Positions 53,401 to 62,098 of a DNA stretch of 64,000 nucleotides are shown piece by piece (positions within the stretch are counted from its first letter, which is position 1; each line of letters opens with the position of its first letter). Source of the stretch: Leucobacter komagatae. Its GTDB lineage: Bacteria; Actinomycetota; Actinomycetes; Actinomycetales; Microbacteriaceae. The notes under the pieces were generated by a model, which worked only from the letters and a program-made list of their open reading frames with translations, was not told where the DNA came from and searched no databases. The DNA is taken from assembly GCF_006716085.1 (NCBI RefSeq), contig NZ_VFON01000001.1, positions 620,001-684,000 of the forward strand. Direction: 5' to 3'. The position numbers and the translations under genes were made by a program.

Positions 53401-54466
53401 GTTCGCAAAGGAGGACCCGATCGCAGGTCGCGCTGCACGTGCACTGGCCGACATGGATGAGCGTGGTGCTCATCTTGTTGAGGCGGCCGTAACGAGTGTT
53501 CGCGGCGACACAATTGGTGGTCAACGTGAGCAGATCATCCGCGACCTTGCTGCACGCGACGATCTCGTTCTATACAGGCGACTGCTGAGTGCTGCACGTT
53601 GGTGGGAACCTCGAGACCGCAACCTCGTACTTGATTTGCTGCGAATGGCACCTGTAGATCTCGATTCTGGCCTGGCCGAATCCGCGGCCGAGTTACTTGT
53701 CGACGGACGCATCGTGGGATGGTCGGACCTGCCGGACGAAGACAGGAGTTTGCTACTCGGCCGTTTCGTCAAAACGCCTTCTCTGGATGGCTACGACTTC
53801 GCGAAGTTACTCAACACCCAGATTCAAATGGACGCGTCAAGCAGCTTGCGATTCCTCTTGGAGCGTCTTGAGTTCGAGGAACATACCAACAGCGACTACC
53901 GTGCGCTGCCGCACTCGTGGGGCGAGCAACTCGCATTTCGCGATTCTGCCTCCTTCTCGCGCACGCTCGCTGAACTTGTCGAGTGGATACTGGAGGTTGA
54001 TGGCTGGAAGCGAGCCTCGCTAGGGTCACAGTTGTTCGAACAGATCACTGGCCGGATCGATGCCGAAACACTTACCGTGTTGCTGGAGCTGATTCGTTCT
54101 GAAGACAGCGCGGAGATTCGACTCGCGGTAGATCTCTTGCAGCATGCGCATCGGCACTTTGTTTTGGAACACCCAGGTTTTGTTGAAACAGCCCTATCCG
54201 TCGCCGGGCATGCGGACGAGGCCACAGCGCGAGTGCTCATCCGGGGGCTGCATGCCCCTGCGATTTATGGCACCTGGTCGCGTACAATCGGCGTCGATGA
54301 TCCCGAGGAAATCGCCCTCCGCGATGGTGCGTACGCCCTTGCACAGCGGCACCCGATGAACTCGCGTGTTCGTTCGTTCTACGAAGATGTGAGCCGACTG
54401 GCCGATAATAGGATTGAAGAAGAACGTGTTGATGACAAGTCGCTCTGGGAACCTCGACGGTGGTAA
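50429..54466 (+). CDS. Large STAND-type NTPase with N-terminal HTH and Mrr-like nuclease (putative antiphage)
   Basis: A 1345-aa protein. An XRE-type HTH covers about 8-62 (LRTAREAKGLDQATVAQHAG). An Mrr-like PD-(D/E)xK nuclease covers about 90-200 (FEAFVRDLYRGLHPDW; KQYGIDVF with D126; GIQCKHEK with K141). A STAND/NACHT-like NTPase has Walker A GRGGIGKT (281-288) and Walker B VIVLDDA (325-331). The C-terminal 900 residues are helical, HEAT- or TPR-like. This resembles Avs-type proteins with a nuclease effector, with an added HTH that could repress the gene itself. The sequence style is A/T-richer than the chromosome. Confidence 0.8.
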   Translation: MRYPALAALLRTAREAKGLDQATVAQHAGLRQQAVSTWERGGSRPRLKQLPQLCSLLELDIVAVRAAGEYEDTKVTPSQSLLRLLPFAQLTDEAFEAFVRDLYRGLHPDWEVTRNGSTGYKQYGIDVFATGKGQRVGIQCKHEKVFGPSDVQAAIDAVMPEARINAGLIALSRPTATPKARLRVADYPGWALWDGEDIAARVRDLPTDKQLVLIDAYFPRLREDFLGVSAPSPWLKVDEYEPALAGRLGYDRRFDLVGRGGEIDRLARLIADHQPTVFVVGRGGIGKTRLLVELARTESDREIRFASRGPITPEMFELLPSGAPVIVLDDALSLDTNVVSLVSGIRNARPDATIVLSVRPKVEPELLSVLSMTSVTATEIRVSVMELSIPDAEQLARVALGEAGSDQIVELLGRAGYDCPLIIVVGAHLIREGHLASDALAGNPQLRREVLVHFADVVTRGTDDEARRAIFDSIATVQPARLDQSEFLDALTALSGQSERVVLQSVDDLEDIGVVMRRGQSVRIVPDLLGEAMLERALVSRSGLDTKWSMQVAQFVRGDALTHAIRNISLIDWYRRGASESQLADSLWERLTQSVLELGNSDRKSLVHGIEAVAAVYPDRAMRLAQLIVDNPAPDEEDSLSRLWGGEGYVTATSTNRGLTELIRNASYHPDYLEHAMELLLAISQGDARPENQNPGHAFRVLRELGEFQQHRGLHLNEHYVTVVGKWLENGRLTTGPPQLLSLLKPALADEVTFTRSKGPSIELSRRSINMDVVGTLRVRVIELASGQLRADSATALAAISLLEEVIRSAGRDEEMTSELETVFGLLGDVISDPSIPPSVRLSGYRALNWQAKYGHGARRGAAREARRRLAIDTDYQVTRLLRAGWAVDEDDDEDSEQPTNRYEKSLETSRRMIDSVVAEWSGSFDDHQILDRLHSLIRNEQAASGGFLAPDHLLVRLFEARPGVAHAALSDVTVGDDAVMATQRIALMTLFAKEDPIAGRAARALADMDERGAHLVEAAVTSVRGDTIGGQREQIIRDLAARDDLVLYRRLLSAARWWEPRDRNLVLDLLRMAPVDLDSGLAESAAELLVDGRIVGWSDLPDEDRSLLLGRFVKTPSLDGYDFAKLLNTQIQMDASSSLRFLLERLEFEEHTNSDYRALPHSWGEQLAFRDSASFSRTLAELVEWILEVDGWKRASLGSQLFEQITGRIDAETLTVLLELIRSEDSAEIRLAVDLLQHAHRHFVLEHPGFVETALSVAGHADEATARVLIRGLHAPAIYGTWSRTIGVDDPEEIALRDGAYALAQRHPMNSRVRSFYEDVSRLADNRIEEERVDDKSLWEPRRW

Positions 54467-54497
54467 CGCGGCGGCCGTCACAGCGCGCCGTTGGACG

Positions 54498-54995
54498 TCA
54501 AGTAGAGCGGCCCGGGTTGCGCCCGCGCAGGTTGGTTGGACGGCGTCCTTTTGGGCGGATCATGCCACCGTGAGCCACCACAGCTGAACGAACAGCCTCG
54601 TCACTGATCCCTAACTGGTGTGCTGCCTGACTGAGTGTGAAGCCTTCGAGATAGAGGCGTGCGGCTTCAGCTCGTAGATGTTCCGTTTGTTCCGGGGTAC
54701 GGCTTGGGTGACCAGCGCGTCGGGCAATCTCTCGCACCGTCGCGCGATGTATGTTGAACCTCGTTGCAAGCTTCTGGACGGGCACACCTTGGGTGTAGCC
54801 GGTGAGCAGTTCTTCGCGATTCGAGGCGCTCAAACGGGTTTGAGACTGGCGCGAATTTTTCCGCAACGGACCACGAGAATCGGACACCGGGTGACTTCCC
54901 GAACCGGACCGCCGGGTCTTTGATCCCTTGATAACACGCGAAATCAACGTTCTGCGCGGGTTCCTAGGGTTTGAGAAGTACCTATGGAGGTCCAC
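54498..54995 (-). CDS. Tandem-HTH protein, copy 3, at the right edge of the island
   Basis: A 165-aa paralogue of the copies at 45.1 and 49.8 kb, with the GTG start, VDLHRYFSNPRNPRRTLISR, and both HTH units (NREELLTGYTQGVPVQKLAT; ARLYLEGFTLSQAAHQLG). Its C terminus is extended (LRGRNPGRST). Unlike the other two it has no large NTPase gene divergent from it, so it may be an orphan or mark a boundary. The next + strand gene is a chromosomal transporter. Confidence 0.72.
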   Translation of the reverse strand: MDLHRYFSNPRNPRRTLISRVIKGSKTRRSGSGSHPVSDSRGPLRKNSRQSQTRLSASNREELLTGYTQGVPVQKLATRFNIHRATVREIARRAGHPSRTPEQTEHLRAEAARLYLEGFTLSQAAHQLGISDEAVRSAVVAHGGMIRPKGRRPTNLRGRNPGRST

Positions 54996-55001
54996 CATCA
55001 C

Positions 55002-55332
55002 TTTTCTTTCTCGGAGTTTCCGACCGGTCTTGTGCCAGCACTTCGGTATGGCCTCTGCGGTACAACTGGCCTTGCCCGAGCAATCCCGGCTTATCTATCG
55101 CAGATCCCAGATTTATGGGGCGCGGCGTGGGCTCCTTCGGTTCTTCCGCACCCATTCCTTCACACCGAGACTTTAGCTCGCGACAAGTGTGTGCAAGGAT
55201 GGTTCACTGCATCGCAAGCGCTACTGCATCGCAGACGCGAAAGAACAGCACTCTCATTATCAGTCGAGCGGAGAGGGAGCTTCTTGAGGGCAACCCCCTG
55301 CTGCGACGACAACCCTTAACGGAGATGATTTT
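55002..55332. other. 331-bp non-coding junction between island and chromosome
   Basis: No convincing gene is visible; short ORFs in the region lack conserved features. ACTGCATCGCA occurs twice (about 55207 and 55224), a possible operator before the transporter gene. The conserved HTH-unit DNA stops at about 54995, so the island edge probably lies in or near this stretch. Confidence 0.5.
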
Positions 55333-57249
55333 GTGAGCTCACCTGAGCACACTTCCCCTGAACACACCACCCCCGAGCACGCTCCCCCAGTGGCACCAAG
55401 CCCCGCCGCGGAGGTGCGCCACGAGCCACCCACGACGACCGGTGCGCTCGTCCTCGAGCCGGGCGACCTCGCGCTTCCCGACACTGTGCACCTGCACGAG
55501 GCCGTCCAGATCAACGACGACGACAGCGACGAGCGCATCACCGCAAAGCTCCGCACCCACGGGGTACGGATCGGCAAGGGCATGATCTCGCCCCGTGTGT
55601 TCTGGCCTGCGCTGCTCATCGTGCTCGCCCTCGTCGCCTACGCGGTCATCTGGCCAGCGGGCGCAGAGTCAACCTTCTCGAGCGTGCAGGGTTGGATCGT
55701 CGAGAACCTCGGCTGGTACTACATGCTCATCGTTGCGGCGTTCATCGCGATCGCGGCGACGCTCGGGTTCTCCCGGCTCGGCAGGATCCGGCTCGGGCGC
55801 GATGACGACGAGCCCGAGTTCGGGCTCCTCTCCTGGTTCTCAATGCTGTTCGCGGCAGGCATGGGAATCGGCCTCGTGTTCTACGGCGTCGGAGAGCCGC
55901 TCACCTACGCAACGGTCGACCCGAAGCCGGGCTGGGAGGGCAATGAGGCGAAACTCGCGGGCCTCGCCATGGCGCAGACCTTCGTGCACTGGGGTATTCA
56001 TCCCTGGGCGATCTATGCAATCATTGGGCTATCGATCGCGTACGCGATCCACCGCCGCGGCCGCCCCGTCTCGATCCGCTGGGCGCTCGAACCGCTCTTC
56101 GGGGAGCGAGTGAAGGGGTGGACGGGCGACGTCATCGACGTGCTTGCCATCCTCGGCACCGTCTTCGGTGTCGCTACCTCGCTTGGCCTCGGCGTGCAGC
56201 AGATCTCGGCCGGCATGCTCAAAATGGGCATCGTGGACCGAGTTGACAACACCACGCTGGTCGTGCTCATCATCGTGGTAACGCTCATCGCGATGATGTC
56301 GGTCATCAGTGGCATTGGCGCCGGCATGAAGTGGCTCTCGAACATCAATTTGTCGCTCGCGGGCGTGCTGCTCATCTCGCTGCTGCTCCTCGGCCCCACG
56401 CTGTTCCTCTTCCAGAACCTCACCGAGTCGATCGGGTTCTACCTCGCGAACTTCATGCAGATGACCTTCGATGTCGGCGCCTTCCAGCGGGGCGAGGGCA
56501 CGAGCTGGTTCGCGAACTGGACGATCTTTTACTGGGGTTGGTGGATCTCGTGGTCACCGTTCGTCGGGATCTTCATCGCGCGGATCTCGCGGGGTCGCAC
56601 CGTGCGCGAGTTCGTCGCGGGCGTGATGCTCGTTCCGACGTTCGTCGGCATCCTCTGGTTCTCAGTACTCGGGGGTAGCGGGTTGTTCCGCCAGTTCTTC
56701 GGGGCCGGCGACCTCGTCACCGACGGCAAGGTCGATGTAGACAGCGTGCTCTTCACGATCCTCGGCGACCTGCCGCTCGGCACGATCTTCTCCGCGCTCG
56801 GAATCGTGCTCGTCGCCATCTTCTTCATCACGTCCTCGGACTCCGGATCACTCGTTGTCGACATGCTCGCCTCCGGCGGCCACCCGAACCCGCCGACGTG
56901 GTCGCGCGTGCTCTGGTCCGTGATCGAGGGGCTCGTCGCGATCGCGCTGCTGCTCGCCGGCGGGCTGAAGTCACTCCAGGCAGCGGCCCTCGCGACGGCG
57001 CTGCCCTTCAGCGTGATCCTGCTTCTCATGGCGTTTGCGACCGTGAAGGCGCTCCGCATCGATGATCGAGTGCTTGAGCGCGCCGAACGCAACGAACGCA
57101 TCGACAGGCTCACCGAGCACATGACGGCGCAGCTCGCCGAAAACATCGGTGACCACCCCGCGATCGAAACATTCGTTGATGACCGGATTGACTACCGGAT
57201 CGGGCGCACCCGAGGCGCGTTTCCTCCAAGGAAGAGCCAACCGAAGTAG
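55333..57249 (+). CDS. BCCT-family transporter (betaine/choline/carnitine type)
   Basis: A 638-aa secondary transporter for compatible solutes or choline. A soluble N terminus (about 1-85) has three SPEHT/TPEH-type repeats near the start. About 12 hydrophobic helices follow, with the family signature GWWISWSPFVGIFIARISRG then RTVREF near 400-425. A charged C terminus may sense ionic strength. The GTG at 55333 has GGAG at 8 nt. The transporter probably supports osmotic adaptation. It is not part of the island. Confidence 0.9.
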   Translation: MSSPEHTSPEHTTPEHAPPVAPSPAAEVRHEPPTTTGALVLEPGDLALPDTVHLHEAVQINDDDSDERITAKLRTHGVRIGKGMISPRVFWPALLIVLALVAYAVIWPAGAESTFSSVQGWIVENLGWYYMLIVAAFIAIAATLGFSRLGRIRLGRDDDEPEFGLLSWFSMLFAAGMGIGLVFYGVGEPLTYATVDPKPGWEGNEAKLAGLAMAQTFVHWGIHPWAIYAIIGLSIAYAIHRRGRPVSIRWALEPLFGERVKGWTGDVIDVLAILGTVFGVATSLGLGVQQISAGMLKMGIVDRVDNTTLVVLIIVVTLIAMMSVISGIGAGMKWLSNINLSLAGVLLISLLLLGPTLFLFQNLTESIGFYLANFMQMTFDVGAFQRGEGTSWFANWTIFYWGWWISWSPFVGIFIARISRGRTVREFVAGVMLVPTFVGILWFSVLGGSGLFRQFFGAGDLVTDGKVDVDSVLFTILGDLPLGTIFSALGIVLVAIFFITSSDSGSLVVDMLASGGHPNPPTWSRVLWSVIEGLVAIALLLAGGLKSLQAAALATALPFSVILLLMAFATVKALRIDDRVLERAERNERIDRLTEHMTAQLAENIGDHPAIETFVDDRIDYRIGRTRGAFPPRKSQPK

Positions 57250-57276
57250 CACGGCTGGGAAACACGCCCGAAGACA

Positions 57277-57316
57277 ACTGAGCGGTCCCCACCTATGTCG
57301 GTGGGGACCGCTCAGT
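57277..57316. terminator. Bidirectional terminator between the BCCT and peroxiredoxin genes
   Basis: 17-bp arms at 57277-57293 and 57300-57316 are perfectly complementary with a 6-nt loop (TATGTC). The stem is GC-rich (GCGGTCCCCACC) and the two genes converge on it. Confidence 0.85.
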
Positions 57317-57331
57317 CAGTTAAAGCGGCGC

Positions 57332-57793
57332 CTACGCGATCGCAGCGATTGCCTCGCGGTACGCACCAAAGTCGCGAGCCTCGCCAGGGGCGGTCTCGAA
57401 CGACGCAAGCACCTTGCGCTCCTCGCCGATAACGAGCGTCGCGCGGGTCGCGATGCCGCGCTCTTCGATGAAGACGCCGTACTCCTTCGCAACTGCGCCG
57501 TGCGGCCAGAAGTCAGACAGGATCGAGAACTCGTAGCCCTCGACCTCAGCCCACGCCTTGAGCGCGAACACCGAGTCGACCGAGATGCCAACGAGGCGTA
57601 CCTTGCTGTCCTCGAAGATCTGGAGGTTGTCGCGCAGCTCGCAGAGCTCGCCGGTGCAGATGCCGGAGAACGCGAGCGGGAAGAAGACGAGGGCGACAGG
57701 GCCCTCGGCGACGAGCTCGCTGAGCGTCAGCTCTTCCCCGTGCTGGTCGGAGAGCGTGAAATCGGGGGCGACTTCGCCTACCGCTAGAACCAT
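57332..57793 (-). CDS. Peroxiredoxin, AhpE/PrxQ-like
   Basis: A 153-aa thioredoxin-fold peroxidase. The catalytic motif [13 protein letters not shown] contains the peroxidatic C46 and a second Cys five residues later (C51), like the PrxQ resolving Cys; AhpE proper usually has one Cys here. An AhpE-like FFPLAFSGI start supports that family. The ATG at 57793 is chosen because AAGGAAG lies upstream; the ORF extends upstream without support. It reduces hydroperoxides with a thiol partner not encoded in the window. Confidence 0.85.
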   Translation of the reverse strand: MVLAVGEVAPDFTLSDQHGEELTLSELVAEGPVALVFFPLAFSGICTGELCELRDNLQIFEDSKVRLVGISVDSVFALKAWAEVEGYEFSILSDFWPHGAVAKEYGVFIEERGIATRATLVIGEERKVLASFETAPGEARDFGAYREAIAAIA

Positions 57794-57942
57794 CGTGAAC
57801 TTCCTTTCGAGCCTGTGGATACCGCGTAGCGGATCCTCCACTCCCCAGACTAGTGGCGACGCACAAGAAATATTGTTCGAGAATGACACAGACACCCCTT
57901 GGATTCCGCGTTTGCTCGTGGATGTTCGCTAGTCTGGAGGGT

Positions 57943-57966
57943 GCCCGCTAACCTTGCGGGGCGTTT
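57943..57966 (+). terminator. Small hairpin followed by Ts in the aceE leader
   Basis: CCCGC (57944-57948) and GCGGG (57956-57960) form a 5-bp stem with GGCGTTTT after it. It lies about 80 nt before the aceE start and could be a weak terminator or attenuator. Confidence 0.3.
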
Positions 57967-58041
57967 TATGAGTTGCGTGCTCAACGGGGCTGAACCCACA
58001 TGCCCATGGTTTTGCGCGTGGTGGCGAATGGAGCACTTTCC

Positions 58042-60768
58042 GTGGCTGTGAATACACAAGATCCCTACTCGCAGGATCACGAAGACATGGATCCCGCCGA
58101 GACCGCCGAATGGCGCGAGTCGCTTGATGGCGTCGTTGAGACGCACGGTCCCGGCCGAGGCCGCGAGATCATGACGAGCCTGCTCGAGCGTTCGCGCGAA
58201 CTGCACCTGAGCGTGCCGATGGTTCCGACGACCGACTACGTGAACACGATCGCGTCGGAGAACGAGCCGAGCTTCCCGGGCGACCACGACACCGAGCGCC
58301 AGTACCGCTCGTGGATTCGCTGGAACGCGGCGATGACCGTGCACCGCGCGCAGCGGCCGGGCATTGGCGTCGGCGGCCACATCTCGACGTACGGCTCGGC
58401 AGCTTCGCTGTACGAGGTCGGCTTCAACCACTTTTTCCGCGGCCAGGATCACCCGGGTGGCGGCGACCAGATCTTCGTGCAGGGGCACGCCTCCCCCGGC
58501 ATCTACGCCCGCGCATTCCTTGAGGGCCGCCTGAGCGCAGACCAGCTCGACGGCTTCCGTCAGGAGAAGTCACACGCCCCGAACGCCCTCCCGAGCTACC
58601 CGCACCCGCGCCTCGCACCCGAGTTCTGGCAGTTCCCGACGGTCTCGATGGGTCTCGGCCCGATCAACGCGATCTACCAGGCGCAGGTCAACAAGTACCT
58701 GCACAACCGCGGCATCAAGGACACAAGCGACCAGCACGTATGGGCCTTCCTCGGCGACGGCGAGATGGACGAGGTTGAGAGCCGCGGTCAGCTGCAGGTC
58801 GCAGCGAACGAGGGCCTCGATAACCTCACCTTCGTCGTGAACTGCAACCTGCAGCGCCTCGACGGCCCCGTCCGCGGCAACGGCAAGATCATCCAGGAGC
58901 TCGAGAGCTACTTCCGCGGCGCGGGCTGGAACGTCATCAAGGTCGTCTGGGGCCGCGAGTGGGATGACCTCCTCGCCCGCGATTCAAGCGGCGCGCTCTT
59001 GAACCTCATGAACACGACGCCCGACGGTGACTTCCAGACGTACAAGGCAGAGAGCGGCCTGTTCGTGCGCGAGCACTTCTTCGGCCGCGACGAGCGCGCG
59101 CTCGACCTGGTCAAGGATTACACTGACGACCAGATCTGGGGCCTGCGCCGCGGCGGCCACGACTACCGCAAGGTCTACGCCGCGTACCAGGCAGCGATGG
59201 CGCACAAGGGCCGTCCGACCGTCATCCTCGCGAAGACGATCAAGGGCTACGGCCTCGGGCCGCACTTCGAGGGCCGCAACGCGACCCACCAGATGAAGAA
59301 GATGACGCTCGAGGACCTGAAGCTCTTCCGCGACACGATGCACATCCCCATCTCGGATGCGCAGCTCGAGGAGAACCCGTACCTCCCGCCGTACTACCAC
59401 CCGGGCGAGAGCGACCCGACGATCCAGTACATGCACGAGCGCCGCCGCGAACTCGGCGGTTACCTCCCCGAGCGCCGCACGACGCACGTCGACCTCGCTG
59501 TGCCCGAGGACAAGAGCTACGCGATCGCCGCGAAGGGCTCGGGCACGCAGGAGGCCGCGACCACGATGGTCTTCGTGCGCCTGCTGAAGGACCTCATGCG
59601 CGACAAGAACATGGGTGGCCGCTTCGTGCCGATCATCCCTGACGAGGCGCGCACCTTCGGCATGGACTCGTACTTCCCGACGTCGAAGATCTACAACCCG
59701 CACGGCCAGAACTACACCTCGGTCGACCGCGAACTGCTGCTCGCGTACAAGGAGAGCCCGCAGGGCGTGCTCATCCACGTCGGCATCAACGAGGCTGGCG
59801 CCGCCGCCGCGTTCACGAACGTCGGTACGTCGTATGCGACGCACGGTGAACCGCTGATCCCGATCTACATCTTCTACTCGATGTTCGGCTTCCAGCGCAC
59901 GGGCGACGCCATCTGGGCTGCGGGCGACCAGATGGCGCGCGGCTTCATGATCGGCGCGACCGCGGGCCGCACTACCCTCACGGGTGAGGGCCTGCAGCAC
60001 GCCGACGGGCACTCGCTGCTGCTCGCGCAGACGAACCCAGCGGTCGTCTCGTACGACCCGGCGTACGGCTACGAGATCGGCCACATCATGCGCGCCGGTA
60101 TCGAGCGGATGTACGGCGGCAAGCACGAGGATCCGAACGTCATGTACTACCTCACCGTGTACAACGAGCCAATCATCCACCCCGCCGAGCCCGCGAATGT
60201 TGACGTCGACGGCATCGTCCGCGGCATCCACCGCGTGAGCGCGGCGACCGCTGGCACGCACAAGGCTCAGATCCTCGCCTCTGGCGTCGCAGTGCCGTGG
60301 GCCATTGAGGCCCAGGAGCTGCTCGCGACCGACTGGGACGTCGCCGCCGACGTGTGGAGCGTCACCAGCTGGGGCGAGCTCCAGCGCGACGGCCTCGCGG
60401 CCGATCAGCACAACTTCGAGAACTTCGGCGGCGAGCAGCGCACCGCGTACCTCACCGAGAAGCTCTCGGCGGCTGAGGGCCCGAAGGTGGCTGTCAGCGA
60501 CTGGACTCAGGAGGTCCCCGAGCAGATCCGCCCCTACGTTCCCGGCGACTACTCGGTGCTCGGCGCGAACGGGTTCGGCTTCTCCGACACCCGCGCGGCC
60601 GCGCGCCGGTTCTTCAAGATCGACCGCGAGTCGCTCGTCGTAAAGGTACTCCAGCGCCTCGCGCTCGAGGGCAAGATCGACGCGAGCGTTCCCGTCGCCG
60701 CTGCTGAGAAGTACAGGCTCTCTGACGTGAACGCCGGCACGACCGGCGGCGCTGGCGGAGACGCCTAA
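58042..60768 (+). CDS. aceE: Pyruvate dehydrogenase E1 component, homodimeric type
   Basis: This 908-aa ThDP-dependent enzyme decarboxylates pyruvate and acetylates the E2 lipoyl group. The ThDP-binding motif [18 protein letters not shown] starts near residue 238 and includes the conserved N of NLTFVVNCN. The family-typical start ([11 protein letters not shown]) supports the GTG at 58042, which has GGAG at 8 nt; an ATG at 58000 is also in frame. The C-terminal region (from about 720) carries the transketolase C domain. In actinobacteria a single AceE works with separate E2/E3 genes, which are not in this window. Confidence 0.93.
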   Translation: MAVNTQDPYSQDHEDMDPAETAEWRESLDGVVETHGPGRGREIMTSLLERSRELHLSVPMVPTTDYVNTIASENEPSFPGDHDTERQYRSWIRWNAAMTVHRAQRPGIGVGGHISTYGSAASLYEVGFNHFFRGQDHPGGGDQIFVQGHASPGIYARAFLEGRLSADQLDGFRQEKSHAPNALPSYPHPRLAPEFWQFPTVSMGLGPINAIYQAQVNKYLHNRGIKDTSDQHVWAFLGDGEMDEVESRGQLQVAANEGLDNLTFVVNCNLQRLDGPVRGNGKIIQELESYFRGAGWNVIKVVWGREWDDLLARDSSGALLNLMNTTPDGDFQTYKAESGLFVREHFFGRDERALDLVKDYTDDQIWGLRRGGHDYRKVYAAYQAAMAHKGRPTVILAKTIKGYGLGPHFEGRNATHQMKKMTLEDLKLFRDTMHIPISDAQLEENPYLPPYYHPGESDPTIQYMHERRRELGGYLPERRTTHVDLAVPEDKSYAIAAKGSGTQEAATTMVFVRLLKDLMRDKNMGGRFVPIIPDEARTFGMDSYFPTSKIYNPHGQNYTSVDRELLLAYKESPQGVLIHVGINEAGAAAAFTNVGTSYATHGEPLIPIYIFYSMFGFQRTGDAIWAAGDQMARGFMIGATAGRTTLTGEGLQHADGHSLLLAQTNPAVVSYDPAYGYEIGHIMRAGIERMYGGKHEDPNVMYYLTVYNEPIIHPAEPANVDVDGIVRGIHRVSAATAGTHKAQILASGVAVPWAIEAQELLATDWDVAADVWSVTSWGELQRDGLAADQHNFENFGGEQRTAYLTEKLSAAEGPKVAVSDWTQEVPEQIRPYVPGDYSVLGANGFGFSDTRAAARRFFKIDRESLVVKVLQRLALEGKIDASVPVAAAEKYRLSDVNAGTTGGAGGDA

Positions 60769-60780
60769 CCGGGCGCGGGG

Positions 60781-61986
60781 ATGACTCCAAACAAGGCTCA
60801 GGAACTCGCCTGGCTTCGCACGATCTCGGGCGAGCTGGCAACGCTGACGGTCACGCGGCTCGAGGACACGCTCCCCTGGTACGGGAGCATGCCCCCGAGC
60901 CGCCGATCGGCGGTTGGTTTGGTCGCGCAGACCGGTATCAGCTCGTTCATTCAGTGGTACGAGAACCCGGGCTCGACTCCGTGGATCGCCTCGGACGTCT
61001 TTAGCTCAGCCCCGCGCGAACTGCTGCGCTCGATCAGTCTGCAGGAGACCCTGCAGCTCATTCGGGTCGTGGTGACCGTCGTCGAGGAGCGGGTCGCGCC
61101 ACGCAGCGACTCGCTCCGCGAGGCGATCCTGCACTACTCACGTGACGTCGCATTCGCGGCAGCGGACGTGTATGCGCGGCAGGCCGAGGCCCGCGGGCTC
61201 TGGGACGCGCGCCTCGAAGCGCTCGTCGTCGATTCGATCCTCACGGGCGAATCTGACGACGAGCTCCCGAGCAGGATCGCGGCACTCGGCTGGCACGGCG
61301 ATGGCGAGGCGGCGGTGCTCGTCGGCAGCGCTGAGCGCTCCGTCGATGTCGATCAGATGCGCAGGACAGCGCGTCACGCCGGTGCCGACGTGCTCATCGG
61401 GCTGCAGGGCACCCGGCTCGTGCTCGTGCTGGGCCGCATGGCTCCGCCGCAACCGGCCGAGCCCGGCGTGGCTCCCGAGGAGCCGCAGCGCACGTTCCTC
61501 GAGATCGCCGGACGCCTCGCCGACGGGTTTGCCGACGGGCCGCTCGTGCTCGGGCCGACCGTCGACAACCTCATCGAAGCTTCTCGAAGCGCGCGGGCTG
61601 CGCTCGCCGGCGTCGCGGTTGCGCGCGCCTGGCGGCACGCACCCCGCCCCGTCCCCGCGGACGACCTGCTCCCCGAGCGCGCGCTCGCGGGCGACGGCCT
61701 GGCTCGCCGGACCCTCATTGAGCAGATCTACGAACCGCTCCTCGCGCACTCGGCAGAGCTCATGGAGACGCTGTGGTGCTACCTCGACAACGGCCGCTCG
61801 CTTGAGGCGACGGCGCGTGAGCTGTTCGTGCACCCGAACACCGTGCGCTACCGGCTCAAGAAGGTCTCAGAGGTCATCGGCTGGAACGCGACGGGGGCCC
61901 GGGAGTCACTCATCCTGCAGTCGGCGCTCATCGCCGGATCCATCGCGCAGCAGGGCGGGCGTCGCCCGACAAAGCGCGGCTCGTAA
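60781..61986 (+). CDS. fasR: PucR/CdaR-type regulator, FasR-like
   Basis: A 401-aa regulator. The last 60 residues hold a PucR-type HTH (LEATARELFVHPNTVRYRLK). The middle is a GGDEF-like/CdaR sensor region. In Streptomyces the FasR protein of this type activates the fabD-fabH-acpP-fabF operon, and here the gene lies directly upstream of fabD. The symbol is inferred from context. The start follows GCGGGG, and the gene lies 12 nt after aceE. Confidence 0.8.
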   Translation: MTPNKAQELAWLRTISGELATLTVTRLEDTLPWYGSMPPSRRSAVGLVAQTGISSFIQWYENPGSTPWIASDVFSSAPRELLRSISLQETLQLIRVVVTVVEERVAPRSDSLREAILHYSRDVAFAAADVYARQAEARGLWDARLEALVVDSILTGESDDELPSRIAALGWHGDGEAAVLVGSAERSVDVDQMRRTARHAGADVLIGLQGTRLVLVLGRMAPPQPAEPGVAPEEPQRTFLEIAGRLADGFADGPLVLGPTVDNLIEASRSARAALAGVAVARAWRHAPRPVPADDLLPERALAGDGLARRTLIEQIYEPLLAHSAELMETLWCYLDNGRSLEATARELFVHPNTVRYRLKKVSEVIGWNATGARESLILQSALIAGSIAQQGGRRPTKRGS

Positions 61987-62098
61987 GGCTCGTTCGCCGG
62001 AGAAACCCTCCAAGCCTGGCGCATTTCTACAACGAATCTTCGAATTTATCGTCGAGTATATGCAGCCAGTTCGCCTCGCATCTGAGAAACTAATTGAC

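Larger units (their letters stand above)
13228..55000. mobile_element. Integrative conjugative element / genomic island
   Basis: The segment contains a serine recombinase, type IV secretion genes with a VirD4-like coupling ATPase, a MobF relaxase, SSB, a primase-polymerase, an ArdC-like protein, a ParB-like protein and a DprA-like protein. It also carries metabolic and defence cargo. This is the gene set of an actinobacterial conjugative element. The left limit is taken at the tRNA remnant; the right limit is set after the third tandem-HTH gene, before chromosomal genes. No right attachment repeat was found by eye, so the right limit is uncertain. Two separate elements in tandem is an alternative. 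Confidence 0.75.

Noticed and set aside
54971..55336. Overlapping + strand ORFs before the BCCT gene
   Set aside because: They overlap the HTH gene start or have no good start signal, and their sequences show no recognisable domain.
61142..62098. N-terminal extension of fabD overlapping the regulator gene
   Set aside because: The extension is the shadow of the regulator in another frame; FabD proteins start at the IACPGQGSQ strand.
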